Assembly (NCBI RefSeq): GCF_003025005.1
Contig: NZ_PVSS01000007.1
Span: 62,001-126,000, forward strand
Source of the DNA: Brumimicrobium mesophilum
Lineage (GTDB): Bacteria; Bacteroidota; Bacteroidia; Flavobacteriales_D; Crocinitomicaceae
DNA length: 64,000 nt
Direction of reading: 5' to 3'
Shown here: positions 56,699 through 64,000 of the stretch, piece by piece
Layout: every line of letters starts with the position of its first letter
Position numbering within the stretch: position 1 is the stretch's first letter
Made by a program: the position numbers and the translations under genes
The notes under the pieces: generated by a model
The model's input: only the letters and a program-made list of their open reading frames with translations
Databases searched by the model: none
What the model was told of the DNA's origin: nothing

Positions 56699-57328
56699 AT
56701 GTGTTACAACGTTCAACAAAAAGCTACAATTAAAGAATTAACTGAAAAGTTTAATGCACAATTTGAGATGCCAGCTTTGTACAATCCTAAAGATGTAATT
56801 AGCGGATTTGATTTCCCATTGTTGCCCGTTTTGAAAAGTGATTCTCCCGAGACATTTAATTTCTTGAAATGGGGATTAATTCCTCATTGGGCAAAAGACG
56901 AAGACATTCGTAAGCATACTTTGAACGCCAAGCTTGAAACAATAGGTGAAGTGGCTTCTTTTAAAGATGTAAATAATCAAAGATGTGTGTTACCTGTTTC
57001 TGGTTTTTACGAGTGGAAATGGCTTGATAGCAAGGGTAAACGAAAAGAAAAATACCTAATTGGTGTAGAAAATCAACCGGTTTTTGGGTTGGCAGGATTG
57101 CATAGTACATGGACAAACCCCAAATCTGGAGAAGTAGTTAATTCGTTTTCATTGTTAACAACCGAAGCGAATGAAATTATGGCTGAAATTCACAATATCA
57201 AAAAAAGAATGCCATTGATTATGGACCCAAATCAAGCTAGAGCATGGCTAGCAAAGGGAGACATTAATTTAAACCATAGTTTAAATACACATTGCATTGA
57301 AAGTGATGGACAATTAGGTTTGTTTTAG
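56699..57328 (+). CDS. SOS-response-associated peptidase (HMCES/YedK family)
   Basis: 209 aa. The catalytic Cys2 follows the initiator Met (MCYNVQQK), as the thiazolidine DNA-crosslink chemistry requires. Further conserved residues are LKWGLIPHWAKD, the Asn of LNAKLET, the Glu of SGFYEWKW and the His of IHNIKKRMPLIM. It covalently shields abasic sites in single-stranded DNA. The ATG at 56699 must be the start because Cys2 is needed. Confidence 0.96.
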   Translation: MCYNVQQKATIKELTEKFNAQFEMPALYNPKDVISGFDFPLLPVLKSDSPETFNFLKWGLIPHWAKDEDIRKHTLNAKLETIGEVASFKDVNNQRCVLPVSGFYEWKWLDSKGKRKEKYLIGVENQPVFGLAGLHSTWTNPKSGEVVNSFSLLTTEANEIMAEIHNIKKRMPLIMDPNQARAWLAKGDINLNHSLNTHCIESDGQLGLF

Positions 57329-57460
57329 CTTTTTTGTGAAAAGGTGTTAAAGATTAGGTAGTATTCATTTTTCTTAAGTTGAGTATTTGGATTAGAAAAT
57401 ATTAATTTCTAAATTAAGGGAGGTGTAAAAAGACATTTGCTATTAATTAAGTCAGAAACT

Positions 57461-57892
57461 ATGTTACAACGATCAAATGCTATTCGAAATGGAGTTATTT
57501 TATTTATTATTCTTGGAGTTTACTTTGCTATTTTAGATGCTCTAGGCTTGGCGGATAATATTTTTTTAAGGTTAGGAAATTATATTTTTATTTTTCTTAT
57601 CATCAATAATTCTTTAAAATCAGCAGTTAAAAATGGCGAAAGTTATCTGAATAAACTCGCAATTGGAGTTGTTACCGTTTTCACAGCTATGACTTTGGGA
57701 ACGATTTCTCTTTATATCTATTTTCAAATTTTCGAACCAGATTTGGATAGATATATTAGTTCTGTGGTTAAAGCAAATAGTTATGGAGGATTATGTGTTG
57801 CCTTGTACATTCAGAGCTTGGCCTCTTCATTTATTTTGGTATTTATTATGTGCCAATTGTATAAAAATAAGAAGCCCAACGAGGTTCAATAG
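57461..57892 (+). CDS. DUF4199-like small membrane protein
   Basis: 143 aa from the ATG at 57461; an in-frame TTG at 57437 adds eight residues. Four hydrophobic helices are visible (VILFIILGVYFAILDALG, NYIFIFLIINN, TVFTAMTLGTISLYIYFQI, LYIQSLASSFILVFIMCQLY), in the layout of DUF4199 proteins, which are widespread in Bacteroidota and of unknown function. Monocistronic as far as can be seen. Confidence 0.75.
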   Translation: MLQRSNAIRNGVILFIILGVYFAILDALGLADNIFLRLGNYIFIFLIINNSLKSAVKNGESYLNKLAIGVVTVFTAMTLGTISLYIYFQIFEPDLDRYISSVVKANSYGGLCVALYIQSLASSFILVFIMCQLYKNKKPNEVQ

Positions 57893-57955
57893 TAGGATGT
57901 TAAAAAAGCATAGTTAGCTTCAAACCTTAGAGGAGTTCTAAGTGGAAACTAAATT

Positions 57956-58348
57956 TTAGTCTTCAGCCTCTGGTTGTTCTTCTTCTTCATCTTCAAGACC
58001 ACTCATCAAATCATGAGTTTTTGTATTGTACATCCCTTTAAGATCGTCAATTTTGGTTTTTTTCCACATAGGTACTCCTACAAAATATGCTGCTCGTCCA
58101 ATAACATGCGCGCTTATTGGAGCTGTAAGTAGCAGGAAGACAATGATGGCAATTACACGTGTTGTAATGGAAGTTTCCATATAATAAAGAGCCAAACCTA
58201 TTAAAATTAGTCCAACACCAAGAGTCGCAGCTTTAGTTGTTACTGACATTCTAAGGTATAAATCGGGCATTCGTAATAATCCAATCGCCGCTAGAAGAAT
58301 AAATAGTGTTCCAAGCGAGATGATGACCATAATTATAATATCATTCAT
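57956..58348 (-). CDS. mnhG: Na+/H+ antiporter subunit G
   Basis: 130 aa from the ATG at 58348 (MNDIIIMVIISLGTLFILLAAIGLLRMPDLYLRM), overlapping the F gene by 8 bp; twelve upstream codons are not MnhG-like. Three helices, the family GLLRMPDLYLRMSVTTKAATLGVGLILIG, and a Glu-rich C-terminal tail. Last gene of the Mrp operon. Confidence 0.94.
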   Translation of the reverse strand: MNDIIIMVIISLGTLFILLAAIGLLRMPDLYLRMSVTTKAATLGVGLILIGLALYYMETSITTRVIAIIVFLLLTAPISAHVIGRAAYFVGVPMWKKTKIDDLKGMYNTKTHDLMSGLEDEEEEQPEAED

Positions 58349-58616
58349 TTCTTTTTCTTTTTTCAAGGTAAAACGAAAATGCAACGGTACTTAAAAAAGC
58401 GATTAATGCAAATATCATAGCGATATCCAAAAATGAAGGACGATGCGTAATAATACTGTAAACTGCAATTATCGAAATACCAATTGTGATCAATAAATCT
58501 AAGGCAACAACTCTATCTGGTAGAGTAGGACCAATTAAAAACCGAATGAAAACCATTAAAGAGGAGGTACTCAAAATCGGTAAAATTATATATGTTAAAA
58601 AATCATCTATATTCAT
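58341..58616 (-). CDS. mnhF: Na+/H+ antiporter subunit F
   Basis: 91 aa, three helices. FLIGPTLPDRVVALDLLITIGISIIAVYS is the MnhF signature. Overlaps MnhE by 4 bp and MnhG by 8 bp, so translation is coupled. Confidence 0.95.
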   Translation of the reverse strand: MNIDDFLTYIILPILSTSSLMVFIRFLIGPTLPDRVVALDLLITIGISIIAVYSIITHRPSFLDIAMIFALIAFLSTVAFSFYLEKRKRNE

Positions 58617-59089
58617 CGTAATATATTCAAAATTCGTTTTTCGAAACCATTTTTAATTCCGTCGATAAATTCTTCTTTGTCATGAACATACATTGCATGA
58701 ATGTATAAAACTTTTCTGTCATCTGATATGTCTAAACTTAGTGTCCCAGGAGTTAAAGTGATAACATTGGCCAATAATGTAATTTCTAAATCTGACTCCG
58801 CAGTTAATGGATATTTGATGATTCCAGGTTCCATGTAAAATTTTGGAGTCACCACATCGGCTGCAACTTGTATATTGGCTTTTACTAATTCATATAAAAA
58901 GTAGAATGTAAAACTAAATAAGCTTGGAACAATTGAAAAATATTTTCTCTTTCCGTGGTTAGAACTAATTAACCAAAGTACTAAGAAGCTCAATATAAAT
59001 CCAAACGCAAAATTTGTTGCATTGACTGTTCCTGTAAGGAAAACCCAAACAACAGACAGTAATATATTTAATAGAAATTGTATTTTCAT
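58613..59089 (-). CDS. mnhE: Na+/H+ antiporter subunit E
   Basis: 158 aa. Two helices at the N terminus, then a cytosolic domain with LVKANIQVAADVV and LLANVITLTPGTLSLDISDDRKVLYIHAMYV, the MnhE pattern. Overlaps MnhD and MnhF by 4 bp on each side. Confidence 0.95.
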   Translation of the reverse strand: MKIQFLLNILLSVVWVFLTGTVNATNFAFGFILSFLVLWLISSNHGKRKYFSIVPSLFSFTFYFLYELVKANIQVAADVVTPKFYMEPGIIKYPLTAESDLEITLLANVITLTPGTLSLDISDDRKVLYIHAMYVHDKEEFIDGIKNGFEKRILNILR

Positions 59090-60612
59090 AGCTCTGAAAC
59101 TTCTTTAATTCCGTAAACAGCATTATAGTAGTGCTCTGTATTCATTAATTCCTCACCAATTCTTTCGGCAACCATTTGAAAGTGTTCTGCGAAAAAACTA
59201 TAATATAAAGTTACGCCAACAAGTAAAATAATTGGAGCAACATATGCCGCTTTTTCGGCAAAACTGAAATCATTAAAATACTTAAAAGACAATTTCCGCT
59301 CTCTTTTAGGGTCGCTTGTTGAAAAGGATTTGTTCCATATTTTTGCAATAATCACCAAAGTAATCAAACTCGCAAAAATGAACATTACCAACATGGCTAT
59401 TTCCCCAGCTGTATAACTTGCGCTAAACAATGAGATTTTTGGCCAAAAGCCTGAAAGTGGTGGAATCCCTACCAGTGCAAATAATGGAATAGCAAATAAG
59501 AATGAAAGCTTAGGGTAATCGTCCATCATTCCTCCCATATTATATAATCTAGTTGATCCAAATATCCTAAACATTACTCCGCCAAGCATAAACAATGTGG
59601 CTTTGACAATTATGTCATGGAACATATACATAATAGCTCCTACAATAGCAACTTCAGTGAATAAGCTTAATCCTCCAACCATAAATCCAATATGACAAAT
59701 GATCAAATAAGAGAAAACTCTCATCATATCTTTTTGAACCAACGCTCCAATTCCTCCAAAGAACATTGTGAGTCCAGCGATAATCATTAATATAATTTGG
59801 TTGGTTTCTCCCAAGGGGAAAATGAGTGTGAAGACCCGCAACATTGCATAAATTCCAACTTTGGTTAGCAATCCTGCGAATAATGCAGAAACTGCAGCTG
59901 GAGGAGTGTGATAGGAGGCAGGAAGCCAAAAATACAATGGGAAAACTCCTGACTTCACTCCAAATCCAATAAAGAAAATCAAAGAAATTGTTTGCATCAA
60001 TCCTTTGTTTTCAATTTCAGGAATAATGCGCGACAATTCTGCCATGTTCAAAGATCCTGTAGCTCCATAAACCATCGCAATTCCTGTTAGGAAAATGATT
60101 GAAGAAATCATATTCAAAGTGAAGTATTTTACTGCACCTTCGATTTGAATTTTTCTTCCTCCAATGGTTAATAAAACGAATGAAGAGATAATAATTACCT
60201 CAAACCAGACATAAAGATTGAATAAATCTCCTGTTAAGAATGCTCCAGATAATCCCATGATTAAGAAGTGGAAAATGGCATAATAACCAAATTTCACCCT
60301 TGATGAAACCATGTTTTCAGTGGAGTAGATGGATAAGGCGAAAGCCACAATGTTGGTTAGAAGAATCAGTGAAACAGCTAGGGTGTCAGCGACCATACTA
60401 ATTCCGAACGGAGCTTCCCAATTTCCTAATTGAATACTTTGTATTCCGTTTTCCCAAACTCTACTAAATAGAAGTCCTCCAATAACTATTCCTGCGGCAC
60501 TTCCTACAATACTGATGTAACGCTGAATTTTTGGATTCATCCAAAAGAACAACAAAAGAATTGCAGTAATTAAATGAACAAGAATCGGATATATTGTTAA
60601 ATGTTCGCTCAT
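59086..60612 (-). CDS. mnhD: Na+/H+ antiporter subunit D
   Basis: 508 aa, about fourteen helices, homologous to NuoL/M/N proton-channel subunits. [29 protein letters not shown], then [38 protein letters not shown] with the conserved lysines and [26 protein letters not shown]. It acts with MnhA in ion translocation. Overlaps MnhC by 4 bp. Confidence 0.96.
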   Translation of the reverse strand: MSEHLTIYPILVHLITAILLLFFWMNPKIQRYISIVGSAAGIVIGGLLFSRVWENGIQSIQLGNWEAPFGISMVADTLAVSLILLTNIVAFALSIYSTENMVSSRVKFGYYAIFHFLIMGLSGAFLTGDLFNLYVWFEVIIISSFVLLTIGGRKIQIEGAVKYFTLNMISSIIFLTGIAMVYGATGSLNMAELSRIIPEIENKGLMQTISLIFFIGFGVKSGVFPLYFWLPASYHTPPAAVSALFAGLLTKVGIYAMLRVFTLIFPLGETNQIILMIIAGLTMFFGGIGALVQKDMMRVFSYLIICHIGFMVGGLSLFTEVAIVGAIMYMFHDIIVKATLFMLGGVMFRIFGSTRLYNMGGMMDDYPKLSFLFAIPLFALVGIPPLSGFWPKISLFSASYTAGEIAMLVMFIFASLITLVIIAKIWNKSFSTSDPKRERKLSFKYFNDFSFAEKAAYVAPIILLVGVTLYYSFFAEHFQMVAERIGEELMNTEHYYNAVYGIKEVSEL

Positions 60613-60962
60613 GTTATATCGTCAGTTTTATTCATAGTATCAATATCGTCAGTTTTCAAGACTTTATAGGCTCTTTTAATTAATACAATAGCAAAAGATT
60701 GCAGTCCAAAACTGATTACAATTGCTGTTAAAATTAAGGCCTGTGGTACAGGATCGGCATATAAACCTTCCAATGCTTTTCCTTCTGATAAAATCAATGG
60801 TGGATTACCTTTTACAAGTCCTCCCATTAAAAATATTAAAAGATTTACTCCATTTCCAAGGATTACAATTCCAATGATTAGTTTAACTAGACTGCGGCGA
60901 AGAATCAAATAGATCCCCGCGGCATAAAGTATTCCAGTCATTATCGCTAATAGTATTTCCAT
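60609..60962 (-). CDS. mnhC: Na+/H+ antiporter subunit C
   Basis: 117 aa from the ATG at 60962 ([24 protein letters not shown]), which is NuoK-like; fifteen upstream codons overlapping mnhB do not fit. Three helices; [24 protein letters not shown] and [20 protein letters not shown] carry the family glutamine/glycine patches. Starts 5 bp after MnhB. Confidence 0.95.
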   Translation of the reverse strand: MEILLAIMTGILYAAGIYLILRRSLVKLIIGIVILGNGVNLLIFLMGGLVKGNPPLILSEGKALEGLYADPVPQALILTAIVISFGLQSFAIVLIKRAYKVLKTDDIDTMNKTDDIT

Positions 60963-60967
60963 AATAA

Positions 60968-61381
60968 TTAAACGCTTTCTGAGATGGTGAAGATAATAGT
61001 TAAACACACCCCTACTACTACCAAATAAACTCCTGTATCGAAGAAAAGAGCACTTCCTATTTTCCCTAGGATTGCAATGTCTTTGTCATACCAAAGACCG
61101 GTCATTAGTGGATCTCCAGTCATTAAAATAGGTGCTAAAGCACTTAAAACTGCTATTGATAATCCAACAGGAATTAAAAATCCAGGATGTATTCTTAGTA
61201 CTTTTCTCGTTTCTTTTAATCCATTCGCGAAAGCATGAAGAATAAATGCAATTGCTGCAATTAATCCTCCAATAAATCCACCTCCAGGAAGGTAATGCCC
61301 ACGCAGTAAAACGAATACTGAAAACAATATCAGTAAAGGCAAAAGGGTTATTGAAATGGTATGTAATATTAAACTCTTCAT
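60968..61381 (-). CDS. mnhB: Na+/H+ antiporter subunit B
   Basis: 137 aa, four helices. [30 protein letters not shown] and the later [19 protein letters not shown] are MnhB hallmarks. It is a separate protein here, not fused to MnhA. One base separates it from the mnhA stop. Confidence 0.95.
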   Translation of the reverse strand: MKSLILHTISITLLPLLILFSVFVLLRGHYLPGGGFIGGLIAAIAFILHAFANGLKETRKVLRIHPGFLIPVGLSIAVLSALAPILMTGDPLMTGLWYDKDIAILGKIGSALFFDTGVYLVVVGVCLTIIFTISESV

Positions 61382-61382
61382 T

Positions 61383-63692
61383 TTATTTTTCGTTTTTCTT
61401 TAAGTGTAACTTAAGTAAGGCAAATACTCCAATTGCTGAAATAGCTAGAACGACAATTTCAATCATGGTGTCAAATCCACGGAAATCAACCAAAATCACA
61501 TTTACAACATTTTTTCCTTTTGCTAAAACATAAGCATTTTCGGCATAATATTCACTGGTCTTTTTTAAAGGTGTTTCATTCATAATTTCAATAATCGTGA
61601 ATGCCAAAAATGTTCCAAATGACATTGCTACAATGGCATCTCGAACCCTATTGGTGCGATTAGAGAGTTTAAGGTATTTTGGTAATCGATAAAGTACCAA
61701 CACAAATAAAATTACAGTTAAAGTATCAATGGAGAATTGTGTCATTGCTAAATCGGGTGCACCGTAGAAAACAAAGATCAAACACATTGTGTAACCTAAA
61801 ACTCCCATCCCGGCAATGGCTGTAAGTCTAGATTTTGTGAATACAGTAAACAAAATTGAAACTAACATCATGGCCAGAATTACAATTTCATTCCAATTTA
61901 ATGCCTTGATTTCTTTTACAGAAAGGAATATCCTAGGATTAATGAAAACGTGAATTCCAAATACTAAAGTCAATAACACTAGGATTACCATAACATATCG
62001 GCGTAAATAACCATTTTGGAATGTTCTTGTTAAAATATATGATAACTTTTGAAATAAATCAGAAAACTTCAAGGCTAAACTTTTTGGAGAAATAGCTTCA
62101 AATTTCATCATTGAACCTTCCTTCTTATGACTTGGTTTCCAAATGAAGTAAATGATAATTCCTGAGATAATTGTTATTGCACTTAATAAAAGAATTAAGT
62201 TGAAACCGTGCCAAATCGCCAAGTGTGGACTCTCTTCTCCCGTTAAAAGTGGTGTGATATTATGTGTAAACAAGGCTTCTACCATTGAAGGGAATAGTCC
62301 AAATAATAAACTAAGCACTGCTAATATCATCGGCATAAACCAAAGAAAGAAATGTGGTTTCTTAATTTCACCAAGGTCCTCGTTTTGTTTTCCAGCGAAT
62401 GGTTTTACACCGACTAATAATCCAGCAAAAACCATTAAAATATTGGTTAAAACGGCCATTGTAGTTAATAGAACTGGATTTAGTCCACCATGTAATGTGG
62501 CTTCATAAATTAAATCTTTACCAATAAAACCAACTGTAGGAGGGAATCCACCACTGGATAAAGCAGCAATTAATCCTGCAATTGCTAAAGGCATTAATAC
62601 TTTTCTGAGCCCACTTAATTTTGTAATGTCACGTGTTTTCGCTTGATGATCAATTGTTCCGGTAACCAAGAATAAACTGGCTTTATATAAAGCGTGAACA
62701 ACAATAAAAACAATGGCTGCAGTGATAGAAGCAGATGTTCCAATTCCTATCAAAAAAACCATAATTCCCAATGCTCCAATTGTGGAATAGGCCAAAATCC
62801 CTTTTAAATCTGTTTTAAATAACGTCTGGAATGCAGCGTAAAGCATCGTGATTGCTCCAACGATTAATAAGGTTGTAAAGAAATAGGAGTTGTTTTGAAA
62901 GTGCGGAGTAAAACGCAATAACAAGTAAATACCCGCTTTTACCATGGTTGCAGAGTGCAAATAAGTTGAAACTGGAGTTGGGGCTTTCATGGCTCCTGGT
63001 AACCAAAAATGGAAAGGAAATTGAGCTGATTTAGTAAATGCCGCTAAAAATATAAAGACCATTAAAATGACAGAATACTGATGATTTGCGAATACTTCAG
63101 GTGATTGAAGCATTTCTGCTATCGATAAAGTTCCTGTAATTTGTCCGGCTAAAACCGCAAAAGCCAATAATGCTAATCCTCCTAATCCAGTGATTGTTAA
63201 TGCGATAATTGCCGATTTCCGAGAAGGAGCTTCTGTATTATTGAAACTAATTAAGAAGAAAGAACTGATACTTGTTAATTCCCAGAAAATAAAGAGTGTA
63301 ATGATGTTGTTTGAAGTAACTAACCCCAACATCGCTCCCATAAAAATGGAAAGAAATACATAAAAACGCAGTAATTTTGGATGACCTTTTAGGTATTGCG
63401 TAGTGTACAGAAACACTATACTCCCAACTCCTGTGATTAATAAGGTAAAGAGTAGTGCAAGGTTGTCGAGTCGAAAATCTAGGTTGATGCCCAGAGAAGG
63501 AACCCAAGAAGTGAATGAATTATACACTTCACCATTCATTATGGATTTCGCAAAACTAGAGAAATAGATAAATAATGAAATAGGCAAAAGTGCTGCGAAC
63601 CATGTCATTCGTTGGAATGTCTTTTGCCCGATGCCAAAAAGCAACAAAGAAAACACGAATGATGAGAGTATAACGATTAAAAATACGGTCAT
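61383..63692 (-). CDS. mnhA: Na+/H+ antiporter subunit A
   Basis: 769 aa, the usual full length. The N-terminal 500 residues are NuoL-like ([91 protein letters not shown]). The C-terminal part carries the MrpA-specific DUF4040/MbhD-E-like region ([52 protein letters not shown]). First gene of the A-G operon. The gap to the right-edge gene (63693-63962) is AT-rich and should hold its promoter. Confidence 0.97.
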   Translation of the reverse strand: MTVFLIVILSSFVFSLLLFGIGQKTFQRMTWFAALLPISLFIYFSSFAKSIMNGEVYNSFTSWVPSLGINLDFRLDNLALLFTLLITGVGSIVFLYTTQYLKGHPKLLRFYVFLSIFMGAMLGLVTSNNIITLFIFWELTSISSFFLISFNNTEAPSRKSAIIALTITGLGGLALLAFAVLAGQITGTLSIAEMLQSPEVFANHQYSVILMVFIFLAAFTKSAQFPFHFWLPGAMKAPTPVSTYLHSATMVKAGIYLLLRFTPHFQNNSYFFTTLLIVGAITMLYAAFQTLFKTDLKGILAYSTIGALGIMVFLIGIGTSASITAAIVFIVVHALYKASLFLVTGTIDHQAKTRDITKLSGLRKVLMPLAIAGLIAALSSGGFPPTVGFIGKDLIYEATLHGGLNPVLLTTMAVLTNILMVFAGLLVGVKPFAGKQNEDLGEIKKPHFFLWFMPMILAVLSLLFGLFPSMVEALFTHNITPLLTGEESPHLAIWHGFNLILLLSAITIISGIIIYFIWKPSHKKEGSMMKFEAISPKSLALKFSDLFQKLSYILTRTFQNGYLRRYVMVILVLLTLVFGIHVFINPRIFLSVKEIKALNWNEIVILAMMLVSILFTVFTKSRLTAIAGMGVLGYTMCLIFVFYGAPDLAMTQFSIDTLTVILFVLVLYRLPKYLKLSNRTNRVRDAIVAMSFGTFLAFTIIEIMNETPLKKTSEYYAENAYVLAKGKNVVNVILVDFRGFDTMIEIVVLAISAIGVFALLKLHLKKNEK

Positions 63693-63962
63693 AATTATTA
63701 AATATTCACTTAGTTTTTAAATCAAAATCCCTTCTTTGAGATAATAATTCTTTACCAATTTTTCAGCTTTTTGGTTTAGCGGGTCAATATACGAATTTCC
63801 TTGATTTCATATATGACTTTAGGGAAATTTCGAATTATTTTTAAGTTAAATTGTGTAGTATACTTGGAGTAATGATTGAATAAATGAAGTTTGTGAATTG
63901 AGTTTTTATTTTAATTTTGATCAGAAGGTAATTTAAAATATATAGAAAATAAATATTGGACT

Positions 63963-64000
63963 ATGAATTGGATTTTAGGAATTTTATTGATTTTCATTGT
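63963..64000 (+). CDS. Start of a gene running off the window, N terminus only
   Basis: ATG at 63963 opens MNWILGILLIFIV, a membrane-helix-like or signal-like start, and the window ends in frame. Only 12 complete codons are visible, so it may be a real gene or chance. Confidence 0.35.
   Translation, partial: MNWILGILLIFI

Overview
The window looks like a chromosomal segment of a Flavobacteriales-type member of the Bacteroidota, possibly close to the Crocinitomicaceae/Cryomorphaceae (family level is a guess). The evidence is low GC, Bacteroidota -33/-7 promoters of the form TTG-N19-TAnnTTTG (clear at 2023-2052 and 53073-53102), several C-terminal type IX secretion (T9SS) sorting domains, a SusC/SusD pair, and a complete Na+-translocating NADH:quinone reductase. 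No phage, insertion sequence, CRISPR array or rRNA was seen. Most of the window is housekeeping or ordinary accessory DNA.

Layout. 1-13.4 kb: topA (3' end outside the window) diverges from a miaB / sigma-54 activator / lptE / acidic TPR protein / secG run. Then come groES-groEL, gpsA, a small acidic protein, an MFS carrier, a lipoprotein MsrB and apaG. 13.6-19.8 kb: nqrABCDEF, closed by a strong terminator. 19.8-26.3 kb: purE, a pterin dehydratase, two small unknowns flanking a 490-bp gap with a triplicated palindromic element, a GT2 glycosyltransferase, a transaldolase, an M23 peptidase and tRNA-Leu(GAG). 26.4-29.6 kb: thrS-infC-rpmI-rplT, transcribed leftward. 29.7-39.0 kb: a REP/MITE-like hairpin cluster, a flavin monooxygenase, an orphan AT-rich gene, a DUF3127 OB-fold protein, a flavin reductase, an XRE regulator with a membrane partner, DUF389, a pseudouridine synthase and small unknowns. 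39.2-43.9 kb: a secreted M1 peptidase coupled to ruvX, and a secreted peptidylarginine-deiminase-like enzyme.

44.1-51.7 kb: a five-gene run of a DUF2064 protein, SusC, SusD, a Na+:solute symporter and a variant calcineurin-like protein. It contains no glycoside hydrolase and looks like a dedicated Na+-driven uptake route for an unknown solute. 51.7-57.9 kb: two more T9SS cargo proteins (one an RCC1-type propeller), tRNA-Gly and tRNA-Leu(TAA), an Asp/Glu racemase-family protein, a transglutaminase-like protein, an HMCES/YedK-type protein and a DUF4199-like membrane protein. 58.0-63.7 kb: a complete Mrp/Mnh Na+/H+ antiporter operon, A-B-C-D-E-F-G, transcribed leftward. A new gene starts at the right edge.

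Taken together, Nqr exports Na+ with NADH oxidation, Mrp exchanges Na+ for H+, and the symporter spends the gradient. The best candidates for new biology are the SusCD/symporter/variant-phosphoesterase locus, the tripled palindromic element at 21.5-21.8 kb, the PPAD-like secreted deiminase, and the 215-bp hairpin element between thrS and the flavin monooxygenase.
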